A stretch of DNA of 64,000 nt from Rossellomorea vietnamensis (GCF_025398035.1 NZ_CP104558.1:496001-560000); one strand, 5' to 3'; numbered from the stretch's first letter, positions 9,711 through 20,228 are shown. Notes: generated from the sequence alone by a model not told the origin. Numbers and translations: made by a program.

Positions 9711-10475
9711 TCAATTTTCTCTCCACTTGATTTTAATCAATTTCCATTCACCTTTTTCATAATACCAATAAGAAGTGGCTGTACCGATGCCATCAGCATG
9801 GTAGGCGCCACTGATTTGCTGATAACCCTTCAGCCCTTTACCGCGTTTCCCAAGGATTTTGACCGGTTCGAAAAACGCATACGGTCCCACCATTAATTCC
9901 ATAGGTTCATTTAAATTCCCGTCGGTATAAATTCCCAGTCTTTCGTATTCTTCTTTCCGATCGCTTAAATCCACTGTGTAGGATTGATTTGTATCCACAA
10001 ACGTAATGGATGCCTTGTATTGATCTTCAAATTGAGCTTGAATTGTAAGGGGCTCAGGCAATCCGATATTAACGAGCTTATTGTCGGCCAATGTATCGAG
10101 AGCCATATTGTATAGGCCGCCGCTGCCACCTGTTGCAACTGAATACAGCATATCCTTAATACCATCATGATTCAGATCGACAAATTGAATTTTCGGTTCA
10201 TAACCACCCTCATAATCAATCCGGATGTCGCTTCCCCTGGACGTTTTGATATCCGCCCAAATTTGTTTGAGAAACAGGGCATCAGGAGAAAAAGGAATCG
10301 CTTTGAGTGTGATCGTATCTTTCTTACCATCACCGGTCACATCTTTTTTATATACTTTTAGAGTCATTTCATTTACTGGTTGTTTTTCCATCGGTTCAGT
10401 GGAATAGTTCCCGGCAATAGCATGGAGCGACATAATAAAAAAGGCACCGAATGCAAATAGTAATTCTTTTCTCAT
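9711..10475 (-). CDS. exported protein with two EF-hand-like calcium loops
   Basis: A 254-aa protein with an N-terminal signal-peptide-like segment (MRKELLFAFGAFFIMSLHAIAG). Two acidic loops are visible: DVTGDGKKD at about residue 46 and DLNHDGIKD at about residue 99, the pattern seen in VCBS/FG-GAP-like calcium-binding repeats. The C-terminal part (SGAYHADGIGTATSYWYYEKGEWKL) looks like a beta-rich domain. No enzymatic motif is recognised. GGAGAGAGAATC precedes the ATG. The function is unknown; probably extracytoplasmic. Confidence 0.7.
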   Translation of the reverse strand: MRKELLFAFGAFFIMSLHAIAGNYSTEPMEKQPVNEMTLKVYKKDVTGDGKKDTITLKAIPFSPDALFLKQIWADIKTSRGSDIRIDYEGGYEPKIQFVDLNHDGIKDMLYSVATGGSGGLYNMALDTLADNKLVNIGLPEPLTIQAQFEDQYKASITFVDTNQSYTVDLSDRKEEYERLGIYTDGNLNEPMELMVGPYAFFEPVKILGKRGKGLKGYQQISGAYHADGIGTATSYWYYEKGEWKLIKIKWREN

Positions 10476-10571
10476 GATTCTCTCTCCTCAGTGGAAAATT
10501 ATTCGTCATTATTTTCTCCAGAGAAGGTAATTCTATGTAATCATTATCCATCTTTTTATACTCAAAAAATA

Positions 10572-10608
10572 ATAAGAAAAAGGACCAACCCTTATTCAGG
10601 CCGGTCCA
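10572..10608 (-). terminator. terminator of alsT
   Basis: On the minus strand, GGACCGGCC...GGTTGGTCC followed by TTTTTC. Confidence 0.8.
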
Positions 10609-10614
10609 TTCTTG

Positions 10615-12039
10615 CTATTGTTGTTCTCTTGCTTCTGGCTTTGCTTCCCAGCTTTCAATGCCCTTTAACCCACTAATCGAATCAGAGTAGAAAACAGGAT
10701 CTTTCCCCTGCCTTTTTTGCTCTCTATAATCCCTTAACGCAGCAATGGCAATTTTGGCTAGTAATGTAATGGCAATCAAGTTGATGATGGCCATCAGACC
10801 CATGAATAAATCGGCTAAGCTCCATACGATATCGAGTTTCACAACGGCTCCGAATATCACCATGCCCAGAACCGCGATTCGATAGATAAACAGTGAGACC
10901 GGACTGTATTTAATGAATTCGATATTGGTTTCCCCGTAATAGTAGTTTCCGATGATTGAACTGAAAGCGAACAGGAATATGGCGACTGCGACAAAGGTAT
11001 CCGCCCATGCACCCACATGGAAGCTCAAAGCTGCCTGTGTCAGTTGAATGCCATCGATCCCGGTTGTATATTGATCGGATAAGATGATCATGAAGGCAGT
11101 AGCCGTACATATCAGTAACGTATCTGTGAAGACACCCAGCGTTTGGATCAATCCTTGTTTAACAGGGTGCGTAACCCCTGCAGACGCTGCTGCGTTAGGT
11201 GCACTACCCATACCCGCTTCATTCGAGAATAATCCACGCTTGATTCCCATCATGATGGCTGCTCCTACTCCGCCGCTTGCTACTTCTCGAATACCGAATG
11301 CATTCTCAAAGATGACCACAAACATGTCTGGAAGCATGGTGATGTTGGTGACCAGAATATAGAAAGCAAGGATCAGATAAAGAACGGCCATGATCGGAAC
11401 GACGATTTGAGTGACACTCGCGATCCGCTTGACCCCACCGAAAATGACGAGTGCAGTTAGCACTGCAAGAATGATGCCGACTGTCATTCGATCGAATGAA
11501 TAGGCTTCTTCCATAGCAAGTGAAATGGTATTGGATTGGACAGAGTTAAATACAAGACCAAAACAGAAGGTGATGATGATGGCAAACAGAATCCCCATCC
11601 AACGGGCATTTAATCCTTTTTCCATGTAGTAAGCAGGCCCACCACGATAACCGTCCTTTCCGTCTTTCACTTTGTAGATCTGAGCGAGTGTACTTTCCAC
11701 GAAACTGGTTGCTCCACCGAGTAAGGCGATCAGCCACATCCAGAACACAGCTCCAGGCCCTCCGCCTGCGATCGCTGTTGCCACACCGGCAAGGTTACCG
11801 GTACCGACTCGCGAAGCCGTACTGATGGTGAATGCCTGGAAAGAAGAAATCCCTCGTTTTCCTTCTGAAGAAATGGTCGTTTTATCCGTTAATAGTCTCC
11901 CCATTTCTCCTAAATAACGGAACTGTGCGAATCGTGTGCGTAGCGAGAAATATAATCCGAGTCCGATTAATGCCACGATTAGTATGTATGACCACATATA
12001 ATCATTCAAGGTGCCTACGATACTTGTTAATAACTCCAT
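10615..12039 (-). CDS. alsT: sodium:alanine/glycine symporter (AGCS family)
   Basis: A 474-aa membrane protein with about eleven hydrophobic segments, of the alanine or glycine:cation symporter family. The family motifs GGPGAVFWMWLIALLGG and GGPAYYMEKG are present, and LFSNEAGMGSAPNAAA is diagnostic. The start MELLTSIVGTL at 12039 is chosen because AGGGGG precedes it; in-frame ATGs upstream have no such site. Its place after parE-parC is the same as alsT in B. subtilis. The AlsT group may carry glutamine as well as alanine, so the substrate is open. Confidence 0.88.
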   Translation of the reverse strand: MELLTSIVGTLNDYMWSYILIVALIGLGLYFSLRTRFAQFRYLGEMGRLLTDKTTISSEGKRGISSFQAFTISTASRVGTGNLAGVATAIAGGGPGAVFWMWLIALLGGATSFVESTLAQIYKVKDGKDGYRGGPAYYMEKGLNARWMGILFAIIITFCFGLVFNSVQSNTISLAMEEAYSFDRMTVGIILAVLTALVIFGGVKRIASVTQIVVPIMAVLYLILAFYILVTNITMLPDMFVVIFENAFGIREVASGGVGAAIMMGIKRGLFSNEAGMGSAPNAAASAGVTHPVKQGLIQTLGVFTDTLLICTATAFMIILSDQYTTGIDGIQLTQAALSFHVGAWADTFVAVAIFLFAFSSIIGNYYYGETNIEFIKYSPVSLFIYRIAVLGMVIFGAVVKLDIVWSLADLFMGLMAIINLIAITLLAKIAIAALRDYREQKRQGKDPVFYSDSISGLKGIESWEAKPEAREQQ

Positions 12040-12152
12040 AAATGTTCCCCCTAGTTGTTTGATTTTTACAAATAATGGTTGAGCCATTGTATGTTTACCC
12101 ATTCAGACATTGTTTTAATCTATCAAAAAAAAGGTATTTCTTCAACAGATAG

Positions 12153-12213
12153 ATTCATATTTTTGAAAGAATATGAATTGTAGTACAATATACTACCGGC
12201 ATTGTACTACAAT
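12153..12213. promoter_or_regulatory. two inverted repeats upstream of alsT, operator-like
   Basis: ATTGTAGTACAAT (12177-12189) and its exact reverse complement ATTGTACTACAAT (12201-12213) are separated by 11 bases. Directly beside lies ATTCATATT...AATATGAAT (9-bp arms). Neither is followed by a T run. Given the position 115-175 bases before alsT, they look like binding sites for a dimeric regulator. Confidence 0.55.
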
Positions 12214-12255
12214 ATTGAATGAATATACATTTACCATTCATTCTTACCCTTATGA

Positions 12256-12292
12256 TGGAAAAAGCGACCAGAATCATTTCTGGTCGCTTTCT
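12256..12292 (-). terminator. terminator of parEC
   Basis: AAAGCGACCAGAA with TTCTGGTCGCTTT, followed on the minus strand by TTTTCC. Confidence 0.9.
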
Positions 12293-12298
12293 GAATGT

Positions 12299-14737
12299 CT
12301 ATTCTTTTACTTCGGATGAACGGGATTCTGACCAGGTTTCACAGACGGAGCCGCTCTCCCCTTCATCAATCACAAATGAACCATTTGAATAACGGTCATT
12401 TGGTCGAAGGTCTGAAACATTTACCTCTTCTGTTTTTCCTTTTGTTGTTAGTAGCCCTACTTTATCTGTATCTTTCACTGCTTCTATGCTCACTACACGA
12501 TGAGGATTGGATTTCAATTCCCGAAGCATGATGACTCCGCGTTTAGCACGTGACGTTTTTTCGAATTCCGCAAGTTTCATTTTCTTCACGGCCCCACGCT
12601 GCGTAGCAAGGAAAATGAAGTCTTTCGCTGGGTCTCTTATGATCTTACCGGATACGACAAAGTCATCATCCTTGAGGTTGACCCCTTTCACTCCCGCTGC
12701 CCTTGGTCCGACGATGTTCACATCTTCTTCTGCGAACCAAAGGCCGTAGCTTAAGTGCGTGGCAATGAAAACATCATGTGATCCATCTGTTATATGGACA
12801 TCCACGAGCTCATCGTCACCTTTAAGATTGATTCCCACCAGTGGACGGGAATATCGTTGTGCTTTATATTGAGGCAGCTCTGACCTCTTGATCATACCGT
12901 TCTTTGTGACAAACAGTAAGTAGTACGACGGGTCAAATTCCTTAATCGGAATCGCTTTAAGAACCTGCTCATCCCGGTCGATCGGGACAATATTCCCTAC
13001 ATGCTGACCAAGATCCTTCCATCTGATATCCGGAAGCTCATGGACAGGACAATAAATATAGTTCCCTTTGTTGGTAAATACGAGAAGGACATCTGTTGTA
13101 TTCATTTCATATTGTCCCAGGAGCCTGTCTGTTTCTTTCATGGCAAGATCCTGACCATTTGATGCAGAATAAGAACGAAGGCTGGTTCGTTTCATATATC
13201 CATCCCGGGTCACGGTGACCATGACATCTTCACTTGCAATCAGCACTTCCAGATTGATTTTGATTTCTTCGATTTTTTCCTCGATTTGAGTTCGTCTGGC
13301 GTCAGCAAATTGCTTTTTGATTGCTTTTAGTTCTTTTTTGATCACACTGTAAAGTTTGCTTTCACTTTCCAGTATTGCCGTAAGTTCTTCGATCGTCTTC
13401 GCCAATTCTTCCGCTTCTGCCTGAAGGGCGGTAATGTCTGTATTCGTCAAACGATAAAGCTGCAAGCTGACTATCGCTTCAGACTGTGCTTCTGTAAACT
13501 GGAACTTCTGGATTAAGTTATCCTTTGCATCACGTTTATCCTTTGAAGCACGGATAGTTGCAATCACCTGATCCAATATAGACAGTGCTTTCATAAGACC
13601 TTCAACGATATGCTGTCGGTCCTTTGCTTTATTTAGATCATGCTTGGTCCGATTGGTCACCACTTCCTTTTGATGCTGTATGTAAGCATCGAGCAGTTCA
13701 CGTAATCCCATCAACTTAGGACGTCTATTATGTATGGCAACCATATTGAAGTTATAGGTGATTTGGAGATCGCTGTTTTTATAGAGGTAGTTTAAAACAC
13801 CTGATGCATCCGCATCTTTTTTCAGTTCAATGACGATGCGCATCCCATCGCGATCCGTTTCATCGCGGACTTCTGCAATTCCTTCCACTTTCCGATCCAC
13901 ACGGAATTCATCCATTTTTTTGACGAGATTGGCTTTATTGATTTCATAAGGGATTTCCGTAATGACGATCTGTTGTTTGCTGCCACGGATGTTTTCGATA
14001 TCTGCTTTCCCTCTGACGACAACCTTTCCTTTTCCGGTTTCATAGGCTTTCCGGATGCCATCCACCCCTTGGATGATGCCCCCTGTCGGGAAGTCCGGTC
14101 CTTTTAAGACCGTCATAAGGTCATCGACTGTACTCTCAGGTTTGTCCATCCGCATGATGGCTGCATCAATCACTTCACCGAGGTGATGAGGCGGGATATC
14201 CGTTGCATAACCTGCCGAAATACCGGTGGAACCGTTGACGAGTAAGTTCGGGAACCGTGACGGCAATACAGTCGGTTCACTTGATGTATCATCGAAGTTC
14301 GGAACAAACTCCACGGTTTTTTTATCGATGTCACGAAGAAGCTCCATGGATATCGCAGAAAGGCGGGCTTCGGTGTAACGCATCGCAGCCGGCGGATCTC
14401 CGTCGACACTCCCGTTGTTCCCATGCATTTCAACCAGGTAGTTGCGGACCTTCCACGTTTGACTCATCCGTACCATGGCATCATACACAGATGTATCACC
14501 ATGGGGATGATAGTTACCAATAACGTTACCGACGGTTTTCGCTGATTTCCGGAACCCTTTCTCCTGAGTGTTCCCATCCACATACATTGCGTAAAGAATA
14601 CGCCTTTGTACCGGTTTTAATCCATCACGTGCATCCGGTAATGCACGCTCCTGGATGATGTATTTACTATAACGGCCAAATCGGTCGCCAAGCACCTCTT
14701 CCAGAGGTAAGTCTTGATATCTTTCTACAGTTGTCAT
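12299..14737 (-). CDS. parC: DNA topoisomerase IV subunit A
   Basis: An 812-aa type IIA topoisomerase breakage-reunion subunit; with ParE it decatenates daughter chromosomes. The catalytic tyrosine is Y121 in [10 protein letters not shown]. The quinolone-determining region reads [15 protein letters not shown] (about 77-91), with no obvious resistance change at the serine and acidic positions. The C-terminal half holds the beta-pinwheel repeats (for example [13 protein letters not shown]). It starts 3 bases after the parE stop, with GAGGAGGGG from the parE end as ribosome binding site. It is cotranscribed with parE, in the B. subtilis order parE-parC-alsT. Confidence 0.97.
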   Translation of the reverse strand: MTTVERYQDLPLEEVLGDRFGRYSKYIIQERALPDARDGLKPVQRRILYAMYVDGNTQEKGFRKSAKTVGNVIGNYHPHGDTSVYDAMVRMSQTWKVRNYLVEMHGNNGSVDGDPPAAMRYTEARLSAISMELLRDIDKKTVEFVPNFDDTSSEPTVLPSRFPNLLVNGSTGISAGYATDIPPHHLGEVIDAAIMRMDKPESTVDDLMTVLKGPDFPTGGIIQGVDGIRKAYETGKGKVVVRGKADIENIRGSKQQIVITEIPYEINKANLVKKMDEFRVDRKVEGIAEVRDETDRDGMRIVIELKKDADASGVLNYLYKNSDLQITYNFNMVAIHNRRPKLMGLRELLDAYIQHQKEVVTNRTKHDLNKAKDRQHIVEGLMKALSILDQVIATIRASKDKRDAKDNLIQKFQFTEAQSEAIVSLQLYRLTNTDITALQAEAEELAKTIEELTAILESESKLYSVIKKELKAIKKQFADARRTQIEEKIEEIKINLEVLIASEDVMVTVTRDGYMKRTSLRSYSASNGQDLAMKETDRLLGQYEMNTTDVLLVFTNKGNYIYCPVHELPDIRWKDLGQHVGNIVPIDRDEQVLKAIPIKEFDPSYYLLFVTKNGMIKRSELPQYKAQRYSRPLVGINLKGDDELVDVHITDGSHDVFIATHLSYGLWFAEEDVNIVGPRAAGVKGVNLKDDDFVVSGKIIRDPAKDFIFLATQRGAVKKMKLAEFEKTSRAKRGVIMLRELKSNPHRVVSIEAVKDTDKVGLLTTKGKTEEVNVSDLRPNDRYSNGSFVIDEGESGSVCETWSESRSSEVKE

Positions 14738-14740
14738 TGA

Positions 14741-16711
14741 TTACCCCTCCTCTCGGACCGTAATGTTTTCGTTTTCGAGAATGCTTCCGTCTTCTTCCAA
14801 TCCAAAGGCTACATTGCTTTCAATCCATTTACGGCGAGGTTCTACTTTGTCACCCATAAGAGTGGTCACACGGCGTTCTGCTCGCGCAGCATCATCAATG
14901 CGTACCCGGATCAACGCCCGTGTCTCGGGATCCATCGTCGTCTCCCACAGTTGATCTGCGTTCATCTCTCCAAGACCTTTATAACGCTGGATCATATATC
15001 CTTTCCCTACTTTGGAGATGGCCCCTTGAAGCTCATCATCCGTCCATGCATATTCAAGTTTCTGTTTCTTCCCGGTTCCCTTGCTCACCTTGTACAGGGG
15101 TGGAAGTGCAATATACACTTTTCCCGCTTCTAACAATGGTTTCATATACCGGTAAAAGAAGGTCAGTAAGAGTACCTGTATATGGGCTCCATCCGTGTCC
15201 GCATCGGTCATGATGACAATCTTGTCATAATTGATGTCGTCCACATTGAATTCAGGACCGACTCCACCGCCTATGGCATGGATGATCGTGTTGATTTCTT
15301 CATTTTTAAAGATGTCCTGAAGTTTGGCTTTCTCCGTATTGATGACTTTTCCCCGAAGTGGAAGAATCGCCTGGAATTTGCGGTCGCGTCCTTGCTTTGC
15401 AGAACCTCCTGCTGAATCCCCTTCCACCAGATAAAGCTCGTTACGCTGTGGATTTCTTGATTGGGCAGGTGTTAACTTACCGGATAGGACGGTTTCAGAA
15501 CGCTTACGCTTCTTTCCATTTCGTGCATCTTCTCTTGCTTTACGTGCCGCTTCACGGGCCTGGGCCGCTTTAATGGATTTCTTGATAAGAAGGGAACTGG
15601 TATCAGGGTTCTCTTCTAAGAAATAAAGAAGGTGCTCTGACACGACTGCATCAACGGCTGATCGTGCTTCGCTTGTCCCGAGTTTCCCTTTTGTCTGCCC
15701 TTCGAATTGAAGAAGATGTTCTGGTATACGTACAGAAACGATACTCGCCAGTCCTTCACGAATATCGGTCCCTTCTAGATTTTTATCCCTGTCCTTTAGA
15801 ATTCCCGCTTTACGTGCGTACTCATTAAAGACACGGGTCATGGCCGTCTTCGCTCCGGCTTCATGGGTTCCGCCGTCTTTAGTACGGACATTGTTTACAA
15901 AGGATAATATGTTCTCAGAAAATCCATCATTGAATTGAAAGGAAAACTCCACTTCAATGGTATGATGTTCCCCTTCAAAGAAGGCTACGTTATGAAGGAC
16001 ATCTTTTTCTTCGTTCAGGTATTGAACAAATGCCTGGATCCCGCTTTCAAAATGAAAGACTTCTTTCTGATCATGACGTTCATCGATGATTTCGATTTTC
16101 AACCCTTTTAACAGGAAAGCAGATTCCCGCAGGCGTTCGCATAGTGTTTCGTAATTATAAGTGGTATTGCTGAAAATCTCGGGATCAGGTTTGAAATGGA
16201 TGCATGTTCCTGATTTTTTGGTCTTACCGATCTTTTCGAGGGTGGTTTCGGGTTTACCGCCATTAGTGAAACGCTGTTCATATTTCATGCCATCCCGTTC
16301 GATCGTGACGACAAGCCACTCGGACAGTGCGTTTACAACAGAAGCCCCTACACCATGGAGTCCACCACTTGTTTTATAGCCTCCCTGCCCGAATTTCCCT
16401 CCTGCATGAAGAACAGTCAGGATGACTTCAGGTGTCGGCTTTCCGAGCTTATGCATTCCCGTCGGCATACCCCGGCCTTTATCTTGGACTGAAATGCTAT
16501 TATCTTTATGTATCGTAACAATTATCTCATTCCCGAAGCCTGCTAATGCTTCATCGACTGAGTTATCGACAATTTCGTATACTAAATGATGCAAGCCTCT
16601 TGAATCCGTAGAGCCTATATACATACCAGGTCTCTTACGGACGGCTTCTAAGCCTTCTAATACTTGAATGGCATCATCATTGTAATCCATGGTCTTATTC
16701 TGGTTGGCCAC
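14741..16711 (-). CDS. parE: DNA topoisomerase IV subunit B
   Basis: A 656-aa ATPase subunit of topoisomerase IV. The GHKL ATP-binding motifs VDNSVDEALAG and GLHGVGASVVNALS are in the N-terminal domain; the TOPRIM motif EGDSAGGSAKQGRDRKFQA and DADTDGAH follow. The GTG at 16711 (MANQNKTMDYNDDA) is preferred to the ATG at 16717, because the AAAGGGG site is only about 2 bases from that ATG but about 7 from the GTG. A LexA-box palindrome lies about 90 bases upstream, matching reported SOS control of parEC in B. subtilis. Confidence 0.96.
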   Translation of the reverse strand: MANQNKTMDYNDDAIQVLEGLEAVRKRPGMYIGSTDSRGLHHLVYEIVDNSVDEALAGFGNEIIVTIHKDNSISVQDKGRGMPTGMHKLGKPTPEVILTVLHAGGKFGQGGYKTSGGLHGVGASVVNALSEWLVVTIERDGMKYEQRFTNGGKPETTLEKIGKTKKSGTCIHFKPDPEIFSNTTYNYETLCERLRESAFLLKGLKIEIIDERHDQKEVFHFESGIQAFVQYLNEEKDVLHNVAFFEGEHHTIEVEFSFQFNDGFSENILSFVNNVRTKDGGTHEAGAKTAMTRVFNEYARKAGILKDRDKNLEGTDIREGLASIVSVRIPEHLLQFEGQTKGKLGTSEARSAVDAVVSEHLLYFLEENPDTSSLLIKKSIKAAQAREAARKAREDARNGKKRKRSETVLSGKLTPAQSRNPQRNELYLVEGDSAGGSAKQGRDRKFQAILPLRGKVINTEKAKLQDIFKNEEINTIIHAIGGGVGPEFNVDDINYDKIVIMTDADTDGAHIQVLLLTFFYRYMKPLLEAGKVYIALPPLYKVSKGTGKKQKLEYAWTDDELQGAISKVGKGYMIQRYKGLGEMNADQLWETTMDPETRALIRVRIDDAARAERRVTTLMGDKVEPRRKWIESNVAFGLEEDGSILENENITVREEG

Positions 16712-16798
16712 GAACATTCCCCTTTCAAAACTTCTCTAACCGTAATAGTGTGGTTCTTGTAAGCTATTATTGGTTATGTCTCTATTAACTATAACACA

Positions 16799-16812
16799 AG
16801 AACATCTGTTCG
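16799..16812. promoter_or_regulatory. LexA box upstream of parEC
   Basis: AGAACATCTGTTCG: GAAC-N4-GTTC with the consensus flank G on one side. It sits about 90 bases before the parE start, within the expected promoter region. Confidence 0.75.
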
Positions 16813-16960
16813 TTTACCTGTTTTGATCAATCTCTAAGGTAAACCACTATTGCTTATTGTAGCGTTTTATTTGATTTTCGCAAATGGATTTTCCATGAAC
16901 CCCTTAAAATATGTCCTGTTTCCACAGGATTATTCCCATTGTCGATGTGAGGTCTGGACG

Positions 16961-16989
16961 AAAAAAACAAGCGGTCAGAGCCGCTTGTT
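16961..16989 (-). terminator. terminator of yneT
   Basis: ACAAGCGG with CCGCTTGT, followed on the minus strand by seven T. Confidence 0.9.
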
Positions 16990-17000
16990 ACGAGTGAGGA

Positions 17001-17408
17001 TTATTTGGTTAAAGCATGTTCAACCTTAATACAGCGATCCATAATGACTGTATACCCACGTTCCTTTAAAAAGCGATATGCCTCTTCATTCATGACACCA
17101 AGTTGCGCCCAAAATACGTTTGAATCGATCTGGTCGAATTCTTCCGCGATTTGAGGTAAAAATTCTGAGCGGCGAAATACGTTGACGATATCAACAGGTC
17201 CTTCGATCTCCTTCAGGGTGGATACAGCCTTTACACCCAACGCCGACTCGATGGTAGGGTTAACGGGAATGATCTCATATCCCTGGTCCTGCATGGCTTT
17301 AGACACCATATAGGATGTCCGTTCAGGATTATCACTTAAACCAATGACTGCGATGCGTTTGGATTGTTTCAGGATGTTTCCGATTTCTTGTCGTGATGGA
17401 TTTTCCAT
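17001..17408 (-). CDS. yneT: CoA-binding protein (YneT/YccU type)
   Basis: A 135-aa Rossmann-fold CoA-binding domain protein. IAVIGLSDNPERTSYMVSKAM near the N-terminus is the nucleotide-loop region, and YEIIPVNP with VDIVNVFRRSE follow as in YccU/YneT proteins. The cellular role is not established. ATG at 17408 has GGAGTGG upstream. It sits between plsY and parE as in B. subtilis, though here a transporter cluster separates it from plsY. Confidence 0.88.
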   Translation of the reverse strand: MENPSRQEIGNILKQSKRIAVIGLSDNPERTSYMVSKAMQDQGYEIIPVNPTIESALGVKAVSTLKEIEGPVDIVNVFRRSEFLPQIAEEFDQIDSNVFWAQLGVMNEEAYRFLKERGYTVIMDRCIKVEHALTK

Positions 17409-17529
17409 GGTTGTTTACCACTCCTTCATTGATCCTTAACGATAAAGGCTTGCACTGTTTCTTAAGTCCTATTCTTCTTTTATACCATATTTCCCTTTAA
17501 TTTTTCAAAATTTTATAAAATTATCTAAA

Positions 17530-17606
17530 TAAAAGGAAGTGTCAAGAGAAAGGTCAGGGAGCGTTTTTGCCATCCCCTGCACCTTCTTCCCCATTGACAC
17601 TCCCGT
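17530..17606 (-). terminator. terminator of the osmolyte ABC operon
   Basis: Long hairpin with outer arms GGGAGTGTCAA and TTGACACTTCC, followed by TTTTATTT on the minus strand. Confidence 0.8.
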
Positions 17607-17611
17607 TTTAC

Positions 17612-18511
17612 TTACTTTTTGATCAAGCCTTTGGATATAAGGAATTCACGTGCGACATCTTTGGGATCTTGTTTATCCATATCCACTTTAGCATTCATTT
17701 CGCTCATTTCTTCTTCCGAGATTTTGCCTGCTAATTCATTCAACACTTTCTTTACTTCAGGATGCTCTTTCAGTACTTCTTGACGAATGATCGGTGCAGC
17801 ATCGTATGGTGGGAAGAATCCTTTATCATCCTCTGTCGTTTTTAACTTGTAACGCTGAATCCGTCCATCGGTTGTAAAAGCAGGAATAATGTCTACATCC
17901 CCGTTCTTAACAGCTTCATACATAATGTTCGGGTCAAAGCTTTTCTTTTCTTTGAATTCGAATCCATATGCTTCACTGAAGGCATCGTATCCGTCCCCTT
18001 CGCGTTCATAGAACTGGTGTGGTGCACCGAAGCTCAAGTCTTTGGAAAGTGGCACGATATCTGAGAAAGTCTTTGCATCGAAGTCCTGATTTCCGGTATA
18101 AGCAAGCGTATACGTATTTTCAAAGCCAAGTGGCTTCAACCAGGTGACATCGAACTTTTTCTCATAGCCTTTACGCACTTGTGAAAGGATTTCATCTGCT
18201 GAAGCGCCTTCTTTTGCTTGTTCTTTCAAGACCGCTTCAAGGCCGGTACCTGTATATTCCACATAGACATCAATGTCGCCTTTTTCAAGGGCTGGTGTGA
18301 GGATCGATACTTCCCCTAACCCTTCTTCGACTTTTATATCAAGATCTGTCTTTTCTTTGAGAAGTTCAGCCATCATTTGCGTAAGGATGAATTGCTCCGT
18401 CCACATCTTTCCTGAAACGGTGATAGTATCTTTATCCCCGCCATTTCCGCACCCTGCGATGAGGATGGATAATACAGTGAGTATGATAAAACCTTGTAAT
18501 TTCTTTTTCAT
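17612..18511 (-). CDS. osmolyte-type ABC transporter substrate-binding lipoprotein
   Basis: A 299-aa lipoprotein with signal peptide and lipobox LIAGCGNGG (Cys about residue 21). GKMWTEQFILTQMMAELL and DIDVYVEYTGTGLEAVL are characteristic of OpuCC/OsmF-type binding proteins for glycine betaine, choline or related quaternary amines. It is the last gene of a three-gene operon: ATPase, permease, binding protein. The exact ligand is not readable, but the fold suggests compatible-solute uptake. Confidence 0.9.
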   Translation of the reverse strand: MKKKLQGFIILTVLSILIAGCGNGGDKDTITVSGKMWTEQFILTQMMAELLKEKTDLDIKVEEGLGEVSILTPALEKGDIDVYVEYTGTGLEAVLKEQAKEGASADEILSQVRKGYEKKFDVTWLKPLGFENTYTLAYTGNQDFDAKTFSDIVPLSKDLSFGAPHQFYEREGDGYDAFSEAYGFEFKEKKSFDPNIMYEAVKNGDVDIIPAFTTDGRIQRYKLKTTEDDKGFFPPYDAAPIIRQEVLKEHPEVKKVLNELAGKISEEEMSEMNAKVDMDKQDPKDVAREFLISKGLIKK

Positions 18512-18535
18512 TCTTACTCTCCTTTGGATATTCCT

Positions 18536-19192
18536 TTATTTTCGTGCTTTCAATCCTTTAGGTGTGGTCAATCTCTCCAGGATTTTTAATATGAAATCAA
18601 AACCTAATGCCAGTAGTGCCGCTGGGATGGCCCCGGCAAGGACCAGTGCATTATTCCATGTGGAAAGTCCACGGTAAATAAGGTCTCCAAGTCCCCCTGC
18701 ACCTACAAAGGTGGCAAGTGTGGCGACCCCTACTGTCAGCACGGTAGCGGTGCGGATCCCCGCCATGATAAACGGCAGGGCAAGCGGCAGCTCCACTTTG
18801 AATAACAGCTGGGAATTGGTCATCCCCATGCCTCTACCTGCCTCGATCACGCCTTCATCCACCCCGATTATGCCTGTGTATGTGTTCCTCAGGATCGGAA
18901 GAAGTGCATATACCGTCAGGGCAATGATCGCCGTGATACTGCCCGTACCAAGGAGGGGAATAAGAAATCCGAAAAGGGCCAGACTTGGTATCGTTTGAAA
19001 AACAGCTGTGATCCCGATGAAAAATTCGGCCGATTGCTTCTTTCGTGATATGTAAATACCCAGAGGCAGGGATATCGCAATCGCGATGAAAATCGACACA
19101 AAAGATAAATAAAGATGTTCAAATAATCCCGTTAAGATAGCATCCGACCGGTTTGAAATGGTTTGGATGAACAGGAGGGGAAATGTATTCAT
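18536..19192 (-). CDS. osmolyte-type ABC transporter permease
   Basis: A 218-aa membrane protein of the OpuCB/ProW type with about six hydrophobic segments. The motif GVDEGVIEAGRGMGMTNSQLLFKVELPLALPFIMAGIRTA is the EAA-like loop that contacts the ATPase. Its start overlaps the ATPase stop by 4 bases. B. subtilis opuC has two different permeases; only one is present here, so this should work as a homodimer. Confidence 0.92.
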   Translation of the reverse strand: MNTFPLLFIQTISNRSDAILTGLFEHLYLSFVSIFIAIAISLPLGIYISRKKQSAEFFIGITAVFQTIPSLALFGFLIPLLGTGSITAIIALTVYALLPILRNTYTGIIGVDEGVIEAGRGMGMTNSQLLFKVELPLALPFIMAGIRTATVLTVGVATLATFVGAGGLGDLIYRGLSTWNNALVLAGAIPAALLALGFDFILKILERLTTPKGLKARK

Positions 19193-20172
19193 ACAGAACT
19201 CGCCTCCTTATTTCCTTCTGAGGCGACATTCTTAAGAATGTCACTGGATGTGACGGTCCCGATCTTCCTGTCGTCTTTTATCACCATAAGATATGGTTTA
19301 CCCGAGGACAGGAGCAGCCTTGCCGCTTCATGGATGGAGGCATCAAATGGTATCAATGAGTATTCCTGTTCCTCAAGGAGGGCGTGGAAATGACTCTCAT
19401 CATCCATCATGATGTCAGATACCTGTTTATGCCGTATATGAACGCTCAGTCGGTTTTCACCGATGAAGGCGCGAACGAATTCATTGGCGGGTTCTGATAG
19501 AAGGTCAGCGGGTGCTGCAATCTGTTCGATTTTACCATCACGCATGACAGCAATCACATCCGCGATCTTTAATGCCTCATCAATATCATGAGTGACGAAC
19601 ACAATGGTTTTATGTATCGTATTTTGAATGCTTTTCAGTTCATCCTGGAGCTGTTCCCTGCTGATCGGGTCCAGGGCGCTGAATGGTTCATCCATGAGGA
19701 TGATCGGTGGTTCCGCTGCAAGGGCACGTATCACCCCGACCCGCTGCTGCTGTCCACCGCTCAATTCGAGTGGATACCTTTTCTTGTATACGTCGGGTTC
19801 AAGTCCAACGAGATGAAGAAGCTCATCGACTCTTCCTTCATACTTTTCCTTCTTCCATCCTTTTAGGCGGGGGATGAGACTGATGTTTTCTTCAATCGTC
19901 ATATGAGGGAGAAGTCCGATCCGCTGAATGACATACCCGATGTTCCGCCTGAGTTCCACTTCATCCGTTTCTGATATGTCCCTTCCATCAATCCGGATGG
20001 TACCCCCTGATGGAGCTATCAGTTTATTGATCATCTTCATCGTTGTCGTTTTCCCGCATCCGCTCGGACCGATCAACGCAACAAGCTTTCCTTTAGGAAT
20101 CGTGAGGTCGATCCCCTTTATGGCTTCTGTCCCATCCTCGTAGACTTTCGTGACATTTTGGAATTCAATCAT
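19189..20172 (-). CDS. osmolyte-type ABC transporter ATPase with CBS domain region
   Basis: A 327-aa ATPase of the OpuCA/ProV type. Walker A GPSGCGKTTTMKM (about residues 33-45), signature LSGGQQQRVGVIRAL, Walker B PIILMDEPFSALDP and the H-loop FVTHDIDEALK are all intact. The last ~80 residues (SGKPYLMVIKDDRKIGTVTSSDILKN) resemble a CBS module, which in this family senses ionic strength or nucleotides. It is first gene of the operon. A sigma-A-like promoter is seen at 20229-20256. Confidence 0.93.
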   Translation of the reverse strand: MIEFQNVTKVYEDGTEAIKGIDLTIPKGKLVALIGPSGCGKTTTMKMINKLIAPSGGTIRIDGRDISETDEVELRRNIGYVIQRIGLLPHMTIEENISLIPRLKGWKKEKYEGRVDELLHLVGLEPDVYKKRYPLELSGGQQQRVGVIRALAAEPPIILMDEPFSALDPISREQLQDELKSIQNTIHKTIVFVTHDIDEALKIADVIAVMRDGKIEQIAAPADLLSEPANEFVRAFIGENRLSVHIRHKQVSDIMMDDESHFHALLEEQEYSLIPFDASIHEAARLLLSSGKPYLMVIKDDRKIGTVTSSDILKNVASEGNKEASSV

Positions 20173-20228
20173 TTTTACACCTGCTTTATGTACTGAGAAA
20201 TTTTACTAAACATAGAAGGGATACCCTC

